The notes: generated by a model from the letters alone, not told the origin. A stretch of 11,750 nt of DNA from Pseudomonadota bacterium (GCA_021790625.1 JAJYGL010000205.1:1-11750), one strand, 5' to 3'. Positions 1-6,645 are shown, counted from the stretch's first letter. Numbers and translations: made by a program.

Positions 1-2
1 TT

Positions 3-461
3 TCTGCCGGGCATGTCGAGCAATTGTTGCACCTGCAAATCAATCGTGGCGTATTGCTTATGCTCGGCGCCAATCTGGCTTGGGCGCTTTACAATATTTT
101 AAGCCGTCGCTTCCTGCCCAAACAATCAATATTGGTCAATACCACGCTGGTGGTCGGAGCAGGGGCGGCTGTATTGCAGATTGCAGCGCTGTCCAGTGGT
201 CAGCTTCTTGCCATGCCGGGCACGCACGCACTGGTGGCGCTTGCGTTCATGACAACGGCAGGCACTGTTTTGGCGTATCTGTTCTGGAACATAGGTATTA
301 TGGCGCTCGGCGCAGCACGTGCGGCACTATTTCTCAATCTGGTGCCGGTATTTGCCATGCTAACGGCCATCATTTTTGGTCAATGGCCCAATCTGGCGCA
401 ACTAACCGGTGGCACGTTGGTGATTTGCGGGGTAATCATCAGCATGTGGAAGCGTACGTAA
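3..461 (+). CDS. EamA/DMT-family transporter, C-terminal part (partial)
   Basis: The reading frame is open to the left edge, so the 5' end is missing; the TTG at 24 is simply the first start-like codon and probably internal. About 150 residues are visible. They form a run of roughly five hydrophobic helices separated by short loops, including the stretch 'LFLNLVPVFAML' followed by a final helix and a short basic tail ending KRT. This matches the second EamA repeat of drug/metabolite transporters (10-TM inner-membrane exporters of amino acids, metabolites or drugs). The substrate cannot be told from this half. The gene ends 25 bp before the convergent nodJ-like gene. Family assignment is by recognition of the sequence pattern; the specific role is unknown. 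Confidence 0.8.
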   Translation, partial: SAGHVEQLLHLQINRGVLLMLGANLAWALYNILSRRFLPKQSILVNTTLVVGAGAAVLQIAALSSGQLLAMPGTHALVALAFMTTAGTVLAYLFWNIGIMALGAARAALFLNLVPVFAMLTAIIFGQWPNLAQLTGGTLVICGVIISMWKRT

Positions 462-464
462 ATC

Positions 465-487
465 ACCGTTACAAAAGCGGTTTTATT
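465..487 (+). terminator. weak intrinsic terminator between convergent genes
   Basis: In the short gap after the EamA stop codon, ACCG (465-468) can pair with CGGT (478-481) around a 9-nt loop. It is followed by TTTTATT on the plus strand. The stem is only 4 bp, so this is a weak candidate serving mainly the plus-strand gene. Confidence 0.3.
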
Positions 488-1272
488 CATTTCAGCAAAC
501 GTCGTCGCGTCAGAATGCTGGCCAACCAGAAACTGGCGCCACTCCAGATCAGCATATTGGTAATATGCAATGCGATGCGGGACGGAATCTCTCCCATAAT
601 TAACGGACGCACCAGTGTAATGGCATGGGTCAGCGGCAACCAGGCGGCAAAATCCTGCAACAGAACAGGCATGCGGTCAGCAGGATAAAATACGCCGCAC
701 AACAATACCATCGGGGTAATGACCAGTGTAAAGTAATATAGAAAAAAGTCGTAATTAGGCGAGACGGCATTCATTACCAACCCCATACCAGAAAACGTGA
801 TACCAATCAGCAAAGTGACCGGGATCGTCCACAAACTGAGCGCCCAGTCGTGCTCCAGCCCAAGCACCCAGATAACCAGTAAGATGGCCAACCCCGACAG
901 CAGGCTTTTGGACGCACCCCAGACCAGCTCGGCCAGCAGTATGTCATCGAGCATCATCGGCGTATTCAATATGGCATCCCAGGTTTTCTGCACATGCATG
1001 CGCGAAAACCCGGAATACAGCACTTCGAAACTGGCGCTATTCATGGTGGAATAACATAAGGTTCCAGCCGATAGAAAGGTCAGGTAACTCGCGCCACCAA
1101 TATGCGGCATCAAACTGCCCAACCCGTAACCAAAACCCAGCATGTAAAACACCGGATCGGCGAGATTACCCAGAATGCTGGGGATGGCAAGTTTTCTCCA
1201 TACCAGAAAATGGCGCCGCCAGATGGGGATGAAACGCAATGACAATACTGGGAGAGAAAAATCGTAAGCCAT
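487..1272 (-). CDS. nodJ: NodJ-like ABC-2 permease
   Basis: A 261-residue integral membrane protein with about six hydrophobic segments, matching the ABC-2 permease family and in particular the NodJ/lipooligosaccharide-export type. Recognisable parts are the N-terminal 'WRKLAIPSILGNLADPVFYMLGFGYGLG' region (residues about 25-52), a central Gly/Pro-rich segment, and the late 'TLVITPMVLLCGVFYP' helix before a periplasmic loop. The start ATG shares one base with the stop of the upstream ATPase (TAATG, 1270-1274), so the two are translationally coupled. Together they should form an inner-membrane exporter with a 2+2 subunit plan. In rhizobia NodIJ exports Nod factors, but no nod genes occur here, so the substrate is unknown. 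Homologues of this pair in non-symbiotic betaproteobacteria are established; the name refers to family, not to nodulation. Confidence 0.85.
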   Translation of the reverse strand: MAYDFSLPVLSLRFIPIWRRHFLVWRKLAIPSILGNLADPVFYMLGFGYGLGSLMPHIGGASYLTFLSAGTLCYSTMNSASFEVLYSGFSRMHVQKTWDAILNTPMMLDDILLAELVWGASKSLLSGLAILLVIWVLGLEHDWALSLWTIPVTLLIGITFSGMGLVMNAVSPNYDFFLYYFTLVITPMVLLCGVFYPADRMPVLLQDFAAWLPLTHAITLVRPLIMGEIPSRIALHITNMLIWSGASFWLASILTRRRLLK

Positions 1273-2162
1273 TAATTATCGCGCAATTCGCGTCCGGTTA
1301 ATTTGATGAACACGTCTTCCAGATTCGCCGTCCGCTCCACATGGCGCAAACCGGGGTAATCTTGCAACGCATTTCTTATCGCTGTTGAATCGCGATGATA
1401 ACAATATAGTGTTTCATCGGACACCTCGAAACGATCACAACATTGCGCGGCGTAATGCCTGACCCATTCCGCTGTCTGTTCGCCATCGATTTCGCTTACC
1501 TGCGGCTCGATCTGATCGGCAATCAGCGCCCGTGGCGAGCCTTCGGCAATAATCTTGCCGTGATCGATAATCACCAGATGATCACACAAACGTTCAGCCT
1601 CCTCCATGAAGTGTGTGGTCAACACCAATGTTTTGCCTTGCTGGGTCAACCGGCGCAAACCAGCCCAGATGACGTGGCGCGCCTGCGGATCAAGGCCGGT
1701 CGTCGGCTCGTCGAGCACCAGAATGTCCGGATCATTAATCAAGGCTCGTGCCAGCGTGAGGCGACGTTTCATGCCGCCGGACAACTCTCCAATCTGACTG
1801 TGTGCCTTATTCATGAGCCCGACCAGTTCCAGCAATACAGGAATACGCTGCGCCAGCACGGCAGCAGCAAGACCAAAGTAGCGGCCATACACGCGCAGGT
1901 TTTCTTCAACAGTAAAATCCGGGTCGAGATTGTCCATTTGCGGCATGACGCCGATACGTTGCCTGGCTGTGCGTGCATCGTGCGGAATAATGTTGTCGCC
2001 AATGCGCACATCTCCCGAAGTGGCTGCCACTAACCCCAGCAAGATTTTTAATGTGGTGGTTTTGCCTGCCCCATTCGGGCCAAGCAAACCAAAACATTCA
2101 CCAGGCAAAATATCGAACGACAGACCGCGAACCACTTCTGTATCGCCGTATCGTTTGAACAA
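1272..2162 (-). CDS. nodI: NodI-like ABC transporter ATP-binding protein
   Basis: The nucleotide-binding subunit partnering the adjacent NodJ-like permease. From the TTG at 2162, the visible motifs are Walker A GPNGAGKTT (28-36), Q-loop Gln75, signature LSGGM (127-131), Walker B ILVLDEP (147-153) and H-loop His184. About 85 C-terminal residues follow, as in DrrA/NodI-type ATPases. The start is uncertain. TTG at 2162 has no ribosome binding site and removes the first beta strand usual for the family. In frame upstream, the codons ISVHQLFKRYGD begin with ATA at 2177-2175, which overlaps the TAA stop of the hydrolase gene exactly where a normal ATGA overlap would sit. No ATG or GTG lies in frame between the upstream in-frame stop and TTG 2162. 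Function as an ATPase is secure; the true N-terminus is not. Confidence 0.88.
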   Translation of the reverse strand: MFKRYGDTEVVRGLSFDILPGECFGLLGPNGAGKTTTLKILLGLVAATSGDVRIGDNIIPHDARTARQRIGVMPQMDNLDPDFTVEENLRVYGRYFGLAAAVLAQRIPVLLELVGLMNKAHSQIGELSGGMKRRLTLARALINDPDILVLDEPTTGLDPQARHVIWAGLRRLTQQGKTLVLTTHFMEEAERLCDHLVIIDHGKIIAEGSPRALIADQIEPQVSEIDGEQTAEWVRHYAAQCCDRFEVSDETLYCYHRDSTAIRNALQDYPGLRHVERTANLEDVFIKLTGRELRDN

Positions 2163-2173
2163 CTGGTGAACAC

Positions 2174-2779
2174 TTATAACTGGCAGGCAGTGAGCGCGGC
2201 TGATTTCAATTCTCCCAACTTACCGTGATAAAAATGCCCGGCATCTTCAATCGGATAAAAATCAATCTGTTGCGCATCAGCGAACGCCTGCGCTTCAGCG
2301 AAAGGAACAATATCGTCCTGCAGGCCGTGAATCAAACTGGTATTTCTGGCAACATCACCAAAGGCATACAGATTGACTGCCGGGCTTATCAACAACAATT
2401 TTTCAATGGCAACACGCCGTGCAACACAATGCTGCACATAGGCACCGAAGGAAAACCCGGCCAGAATAATGGGCAAACCCGCCACATAATGCCCACGCAC
2501 AAAGGCAATTACCGCCAGCATGTCTTCGGTTTCACCCTCTCCACCAGTATATTCTCCATCGCTGTTACCCACACCACGAAAATTGGGACGTACAGCGACA
2601 TAACCTTCATCGTGACACAGCTCAGCCATACATTGCACGACCTTGTTGTCCATGCTGCCGCCATGCAGAGGGTGTGGGTGAGCGATGAACGCCAGTCCAC
2701 GCCGTTTGTCACCCGGGTCGTTGACCAAGGTTTCCACTTGCCCTGCCGGCGACGGAATGCGCAGTTTGGCTCGCTTCAT
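2174..2779 (-). CDS. alpha/beta hydrolase, COG2945 type
   Basis: A 201-residue cytoplasmic alpha/beta-hydrolase without signal peptide. Seen in order: the oxyanion-region motif HPHPLHGG (34-41), RPNFRGVGNSDG (64-75), the nucleophile elbow GFSFGA with Ser110, the acid region HGLQDD (Asp155 or Asp156) and the catalytic His182 in AGHFYHG. This full triad and the HPHP...RGVG signature fit the small hydrolase family COG2945, whose substrates are generally unassigned (esterase or thioesterase activity is likely). The ATG overlaps the ferredoxin stop by four bases (ATGA, 2779-2776), so its translation is probably coupled to that gene. Its own stop abuts the nodI start region. Family call is firm; substrate unknown. 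Confidence 0.85.
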   Translation of the reverse strand: MKRAKLRIPSPAGQVETLVNDPGDKRRGLAFIAHPHPLHGGSMDNKVVQCMAELCHDEGYVAVRPNFRGVGNSDGEYTGGEGETEDMLAVIAFVRGHYVAGLPIILAGFSFGAYVQHCVARRVAIEKLLLISPAVNLYAFGDVARNTSLIHGLQDDIVPFAEAQAFADAQQIDFYPIEDAGHFYHGKLGELKSAALTACQL

Positions 2780-3078
2780 ACGATGCGTAAACGTTCAACG
2801 ATACGCCCGTGCTGCAAATGACTGTCGATAATCTCGTCGATATCCTGCTCATCCACCCAGTTGTACCAGACCTCATCCGGATAAACGACCAACACAGGCC
2901 CATCATCACATCGCCCCAGACATCCTGCGCTATTGATGCGACATTGCCCCGGCCCATCGAGTTGCAATGCCTTGACACGATCTTTGGCGTAGTCACGCAT
3001 GACACGGCCTTGGCAAGATCGGTTACCGCCCTCCCGGACGTTGGTACAAAAAAAAACGTGGTAACGATAAAACGACAT
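2776..3078 (-). CDS. thioredoxin-like [2Fe-2S] ferredoxin
   Basis: A 100-residue soluble protein starting MSFYRYHVFFCTN. Cysteines at 11, 22, 53 and 57 have the spacing C-x10-C-x30-C-x3-C. This fits thioredoxin-fold [2Fe-2S] ferredoxins (COG3411; the Azotobacter FeSII/Aquifex Fd4 type), with the typical 'CRINSAGCLGRC' stretch and a following 'VLVVYPDEVWYNWV' strand. An extra Cys46 is common in the family. An in-frame ATG at 3093 would add five residues (MKVKN). I chose 3078 because it gives the family's usual N-terminus and has an AAGTGA ribosome-site-like sequence; neither start has a strong one. It overlaps the hydrolase gene (ATGA) and lies downstream of murI. Likely an electron carrier; partner unknown. 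Confidence 0.85.
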   Translation of the reverse strand: MSFYRYHVFFCTNVREGGNRSCQGRVMRDYAKDRVKALQLDGPGQCRINSAGCLGRCDDGPVLVVYPDEVWYNWVDEQDIDEIIDSHLQHGRIVERLRIV

Positions 3079-3126
3079 ATTTTTCACTTTCATAACAACA
3101 GCGTAATAACGGTAACGGTGTGCATT

Positions 3127-3996
3127 CTACCATTTCATCACGTGCACCGGTGAAAGCGAACGGCCAAGAAAACGCTCGCCAATGGTCTGAAACTTGACTG
3201 GTACGTCCGTGACATAATACTCATAACGGGGCACACAGGTTTGCGTATTCAGCCATCCATGCTCGGCCAGCAACTCGGCCGTACGTTGCGCCATGGCTTC
3301 TGCTGAATCGACCAGCTTTACCCCCTCTCCCATCACCGAATGGAGCAACGGTTTGATAAGCGGGTAATGCGTGCAACCCAACACCAGCGTATCAATATTT
3401 TCTGCTTTTACCGGACGCAAATACTCCTCGGCAGTCAAGCGGGTAACCTCATTTTCCAGCCAGCCTTCTTCAACCAAGGGCACAAATAGCGGGCACGCCT
3501 GTGAAAAAATCCGCGCGGAACGGTTGACCGTATGAATGGCGCGCGCGTACGCATTACTATTGACTGTGGTAGGTGTGCCGATGATGCCAATCTGCCCTGT
3601 TCGCGTTGCAGCACAGGCCGCCAGCGCGCCGGCATCGATGACATCGAGCACTGGCACGGGCGAGATGTCGCGAACTGTCTGAGCGGCGACCGCCGCCATG
3701 GTATTGCAGGCAATGATGAGGATCTTGACGTTTTGCGCCAACAGGAATTCGACAATCTGCGTGGTGTAATGGGCGATGGTTTCTACCGACTTGACCCCAT
3801 ACGGTACGCGCGCGGTATCGCCAAAGTACACAATATTTTCGAATGGCAACCGCTCCATGAGTGATCGCACCACCGTCAGCCCGCCGATTCCCGAATCAAA
3901 AACGCCAATAGCCCGTTGCGATACGGCAGTTGACACAGCAGTCGGCGTAGTGGCCGATATCACAGAGGAGGCAGAAGGAAGTGTTGGCTGATGCAT
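3127..3996 (-). CDS. murI: glutamate racemase
   Basis: MurI interconverts L- and D-glutamate, supplying D-Glu for peptidoglycan in the cytoplasm. From the ATG at 3996 (289 residues), the protein shows GVFDSGIGGLTV with the FDSG motif at 33-36, the first catalytic cysteine Cys97 in ACNT and the second, Cys208, in GCTHYPL. It also has the 'VYFGDTARVPYG' segment typical of the family. The start at 3996 has a weak GGA upstream. An in-frame TTG at 4056 would add 20 residues rich in Cys and is unlikely. Before the catalytic domain there is a Ser/Thr/Ala-rich extension of about 28 residues. It is divergent from aroB and is the first gene of the murI-ferredoxin-hydrolase-nodIJ cluster, with a 48-bp gap to the ferredoxin start. 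Confidence 0.95.
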   Translation of the reverse strand: MHQPTLPSASSVISATTPTAVSTAVSQRAIGVFDSGIGGLTVVRSLMERLPFENIVYFGDTARVPYGVKSVETIAHYTTQIVEFLLAQNVKILIIACNTMAAVAAQTVRDISPVPVLDVIDAGALAACAATRTGQIGIIGTPTTVNSNAYARAIHTVNRSARIFSQACPLFVPLVEEGWLENEVTRLTAEEYLRPVKAENIDTLVLGCTHYPLIKPLLHSVMGEGVKLVDSAEAMAQRTAELLAEHGWLNTQTCVPRYEYYVTDVPVKFQTIGERFLGRSLSPVHVMKW

Positions 3997-4065
3997 AAAA
4001 ATTCCGATCAAAACTTCGTAACAGAGAACACATCGGGTGGACAGGCTGTCGGGCAAAATTCGGGC

Positions 4066-4071
4066 TATAAT
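4066..4071 (+). promoter_or_regulatory. candidate -10 box for aroB
   Basis: A perfect TATAAT lies 46 bp before the aroB ATG in the 120-bp murI/aroB divergent gap. No good -35 box is found at 16-18 bp spacing; TGGACA at 4038-4043 is 22 bp away, which is too far. So the promoter is plausible but incomplete. I found no convincing promoter for murI on the other strand. Confidence 0.4.
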
Positions 4072-4116
4072 CGGAAAATAGTTTGGTAAAAAATTTCCAT
4101 CATCAGGCCAATAAAC

Positions 4117-5208
4117 ATGCAGACACTCACCGTCGCGCTAGGCGAGCGCAGCTACCCGATTCACATTGGCGTCAACCTGTTGACGCGCACCGACCTCATT
4201 TTACCGCATTTGCCGCAAGCACAGGTTGCCATCGTCACCAACACGACCGTAGCGCCGCTGTATTTGGCCAAGTTGGCTAACGCGCTACGGGCAAGCGGCG
4301 TCGTGGTACGGGAAATTATCCTGCCTGATGGCGAGACACACAAAAACTGGCAAACGCTGAATCAGATTTTTGATGCCTTGCTGGCTGGGCATTGTGAACG
4401 AAAAACTACGTTGATCGCTCTGGGAGGTGGTGTCATAGGCGATTTGACTGGGTTTGCCGCTGCCTGCTACCTGCGTGGCGTACCTTTCATCCAGATTCCT
4501 ACCACGTTGCTAGCGCAGGTTGATTCATCGGTCGGAGGGAAAACCGGTATCAACCATCCGTTGGGCAAAAACATGATTGGCGCCTTTTACCAGCCCGGAC
4601 TGGTGCTGGCGGATATCAACACGCTACACACGCTGCCAGCACGCGAGCTATCTGCCGGCCTTGCCGAAGTCATCAAATATGGGTTGATTCACGATGCAGC
4701 CTTTTTTGACTGGCTGGCAACCAATATGTCTGCTTTGCGTGCATTGGATACAGCAACGCTGACCTACGCCATCGAACACTCCTGTGCCATCAAAGCGGCC
4801 ATTGTCGCGCAAGATGAACGTGAATCCGGTCTGCGCGCATTACTCAACCTTGGACACACATTTGGGCACGCCATTGAATCCGGGATGGGATATGGCAATT
4901 GGTTACACGGCGAAGCAGTGGCCGCAGGCACAGTGCTGGCGGCAGATTTATCTTGCCGCATGGGATGGTTGGCCCAAAACGATGTCGATCGCCTGCGAGC
5001 GCTATATCGCGCAGCAGGATTACCTGACAGCGCACCGAATCTGGGTGTGGATGCCTACCTGAAATGGATGGGGCTGGACAAAAAAGTGGAAGACGGGCGC
5101 ATTCGTTTCGTTCTGTTACGCCGAATTGGCGAGGCCGTCACCACGGCTGACGTCCCGGCGGAATTGCTGACTGCCAGTTTGCAAGGCCATGTCACCGGGA
5201 ATCCCTGA
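4117..5208 (+). CDS. aroB: 3-dehydroquinate synthase
   Basis: AroB converts DAHP to 3-dehydroquinate, the second step of the shikimate pathway, using NAD+ and a divalent metal in the cytoplasm. The 363-residue protein is full length. Visible motifs are DGETHK (71-76), the NAD-binding GGGVIGDLTGF (103-113), QIPTTLLAQVDSSVGGKTGIN (126-146) and KNMIGAFYQP (151-160). Metal ligands are Glu184 (AEVIKYG), His247 (NLGHTFGHA) and His264 (HGEA). The ATG at 4117 has a weak AGG ten bases upstream. In many proteobacteria aroK lies just before aroB; here that place is taken by divergent murI, so aroK must be elsewhere. lplT follows after 65 bp on the same strand and may be cotranscribed. Confidence 0.97.
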   Translation: MQTLTVALGERSYPIHIGVNLLTRTDLILPHLPQAQVAIVTNTTVAPLYLAKLANALRASGVVVREIILPDGETHKNWQTLNQIFDALLAGHCERKTTLIALGGGVIGDLTGFAAACYLRGVPFIQIPTTLLAQVDSSVGGKTGINHPLGKNMIGAFYQPGLVLADINTLHTLPARELSAGLAEVIKYGLIHDAAFFDWLATNMSALRALDTATLTYAIEHSCAIKAAIVAQDERESGLRALLNLGHTFGHAIESGMGYGNWLHGEAVAAGTVLAADLSCRMGWLAQNDVDRLRALYRAAGLPDSAPNLGVDAYLKWMGLDKKVEDGRIRFVLLRRIGEAVTTADVPAELLTASLQGHVTGNP

Positions 5209-5273
5209 AAAAAATAAGTGAGCTGCGCCACCATGAACAAAATATCCGGCTTGATTGCAAACAGCATGACGCC

Positions 5274-6467
5274 ATGTCCAAGAACCTGAATCTGCGCTTT
5301 CATGACACTCCGATGCTGGCTCTGCTGGCAGCGCAGTTTTTGTCGGCGCTGGCCGACAACGCCTTGTTGGTGACTGCCGTGGCTGAAATGAAACTGTTGG
5401 GCGCAGTCAACCGGATTAGTTGGGTGCAGATTGGTTTCATTCTGCCTTATATTTTACTTGCGCCTTATGTCGGCAGGGTGGCGGACGCCCTGCCAAAGGG
5501 TCGTGTACTGATGATTGGCAACAGTATCAAACTTGCCGGAACGCTGCTCATGATGGCGGGCATCGACCCCGTCGCGTCGTATCTCATCGTCGGCGTGGGC
5601 GCCACACTATATTCTCCAGCCAAGTACGGTATCTTGAGTCAGATGTTTCATCCAGAACACCTGGTGCGGGCAAACGCCTTGCTGGAAAGCTCAACCATTG
5701 CTGCGATTCTGCTGGGTGTCGTGGCTGGTGGTTGGCTATCGGACTGGTCTGTCATCAAGGCAATGCAAATCATCGCCGGGTTATATCTGTTCGCGGCACT
5801 GGTCAACCTGCTCATTCCCCGTCTGCCACCACAAGCCTTGCACCCCGCGCTGCAACCGCTGGCGGCGCTGAAAGTTTTTGGCCATGCAATCGGGACACTA
5901 CTGCGTGACCCTGCTGCACGCATCAGCCTGATTGGCACCAGCCTGTTTTGGGGTTGTGGCGCAGCATTGCGCCTGATGCTGTTCGTCTGGGTGCCACAAG
6001 CGCTACATATTACCAACAATCGAACACCAGCCGACATGATGGGAATATTGTCGCTTGGTATCGTAATGGGAGCTGCGCTGGCCTGGTTCTGGGTCAGTCT
6101 GACCCGGATTCATCGCGCTTTTCTGGGAGGTATGCTGATCGGACCCGCCATCATCATACTGGATTTTCAACATCACCTGTTACCCGCAGATATCTGTCTC
6201 TGGCTAATGGGGATGTCCGGCGGACTGTTCATCGTACCGCTCAACGCCCTGTTGCAAACACGCGGACAAAATAGTATCGGCGTTGGACAGGTACTGTCAG
6301 TGCAGAATTTTCTGGAAAATATCAGCATGCTGCTGCTGGTCGGCGCCTACGGCCTGAGTAGCCATCTTGCGATCGACCGTGTCGTGTTGGCCTTCGGCGT
6401 GCTGATGCTGGTTGGCATGTCCATCCTGGCGCGGCAAATGCAACACTTGCGCCCCATCAAAAAATGA
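5274..6467 (+). CDS. lplT: lysophospholipid transporter LplT (MFS)
   Basis: A 397-residue inner-membrane protein with about 12 hydrophobic helices and no cleavable signal. The N-terminal 'AAQFLSALADNALLVTA' (about residues 19-35), the loop 'GRVADALPKGRVLMIGN' (an MFS loop 2-3 motif) and 'TLYSPAKYGILSQMFHPEHLVRANALLE' match the LplT family. LplT flips lysophosphatidylethanolamine back across the inner membrane for re-acylation by Aas. The usual partner acyltransferase Aas is neither fused nor adjacent here. No Shine-Dalgarno sequence precedes the ATG at 5274; Met14 (5313) is an alternative that would give a more compact N-terminus. Family call is confident; the re-acylation partner must lie elsewhere. 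Confidence 0.88.
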   Translation: MSKNLNLRFHDTPMLALLAAQFLSALADNALLVTAVAEMKLLGAVNRISWVQIGFILPYILLAPYVGRVADALPKGRVLMIGNSIKLAGTLLMMAGIDPVASYLIVGVGATLYSPAKYGILSQMFHPEHLVRANALLESSTIAAILLGVVAGGWLSDWSVIKAMQIIAGLYLFAALVNLLIPRLPPQALHPALQPLAALKVFGHAIGTLLRDPAARISLIGTSLFWGCGAALRLMLFVWVPQALHITNNRTPADMMGILSLGIVMGAALAWFWVSLTRIHRAFLGGMLIGPAIIILDFQHHLLPADICLWLMGMSGGLFIVPLNALLQTRGQNSIGVGQVLSVQNFLENISMLLLVGAYGLSSHLAIDRVVLAFGVLMLVGMSILARQMQHLRPIKK

Positions 6468-6484
6468 AACCCCTGTCGATAACA

Positions 6485-6579
6485 ACAAAAAGCCCGGGTA
6501 CCAGACCCGGGCAAAAATCCTCAGAAGAGGATGGAGGAGACAACACTAATGCCTCTAGGAAGAAGCAGAAATCAGTGTT
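6485..6579 (-). ncRNA. candidate small RNA with exposed anti-Shine-Dalgarno segment
   Basis: On the minus strand, a promoter-like pair upstream and an intrinsic terminator at the 3' end delimit a transcript of about 95 nt. Its 5' part folds as AACACT (6579-6574) with AGTGTT (6547-6542). Inside that stem a nested hairpin pairs TGCTTC (6567-6562) with GAGGCA (6555-6550) around loop TTCCTA. A single-stranded GTCTCCTCC (6541-6533) follows. Next is a perfect hairpin ATCCTC-TTCT-GAGGAT (6532-6517), then T5, then the terminator stem. The open CTCCTCC is complementary to ribosome binding sites, as in CU-rich trans-acting sRNAs that use anti-SD loops. No long ORF fits this strand between promoter and terminator. 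The structure and signals are read directly; expression and targets are inference. Confidence 0.55.
6487..6512 (-). terminator. strong intrinsic terminator (minus strand)
   Basis: GCCCGGGT (6492-6499) and ACCCGGGC (6505-6512) form a perfect 8-bp GC-rich stem with a 5-nt loop. Read on the minus strand it is followed by TTTTT then GTTGTT. On the plus strand it is followed by A5, so it does not terminate lplT. The only upstream minus-strand transcript in reach is the candidate sRNA. Confidence 0.8.
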
Positions 6580-6596
6580 ATTAGAATTTTCTAATA
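6579..6596. promoter_or_regulatory. 18-bp palindrome over the sRNA -10 region (operator candidate)
   Basis: TATTAGAA at 6579-6586 is exactly inverted as TTCTAATA at 6589-6596, with two bases between. It covers the proposed -10 box and start point of the minus-strand sRNA. The two-base centre and AT-rich arms argue against an RNA hairpin and for a dimeric protein site. The regulator is unknown. Confidence 0.45.
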
Positions 6597-6614
6597 TATT
6601 AACTAAGCTGTCAA
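6586..6614 (-). promoter_or_regulatory. sigma70-like promoter for the candidate sRNA
   Basis: On the minus strand a perfect TTGACA (6614-6609) is followed after 17 bp by GAAAAT (6591-6586), a 4/6 match to the -10 consensus. Transcription would begin near 6579. The -10 box is imperfect, so activity may depend on a regulator. Confidence 0.5.
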
Positions 6615-6628
6615 CAACTATTTTTGGT

Positions 6629-6645
6629 ATCCGGGGCAACCGGAT
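6629..6645. promoter_or_regulatory. palindrome ATCCGG-N5-CCGGAT between divergent promoters
   Basis: Perfect 6-bp arms at 6629-6634 and 6640-6645 with a 5-nt centre. The right arm abuts the plus-strand -35 box (6646) and the left arm lies 14 bp from the minus-strand -35 box. No T-run follows on either strand, so it is not a terminator. The position suits an operator acting on one or both promoters. Confidence 0.45.

Noticed and set aside
80..688. Long plus-strand ORF across the EamA/nodJ junction
   Set aside because: It is the shifted-frame shadow of the EamA gene and antisense to nodJ, with no domain pattern.
3997..4056. TTG start of murI at 4056
   Set aside because: No ribosome site, the added 20 residues are Cys-rich and unlike the family, and ATG 3996 is available.
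6457..6639. Minus-strand 60-codon ORF across the lplT/DUF486 gap
   Set aside because: It runs through the strong terminator hairpin and into lplT, has no recognisable domain, and its composition reflects the structured RNA region.
6629..6645. Hairpin as a terminator
   Set aside because: No T-run follows on either strand; the T-run lies before it on the plus strand.
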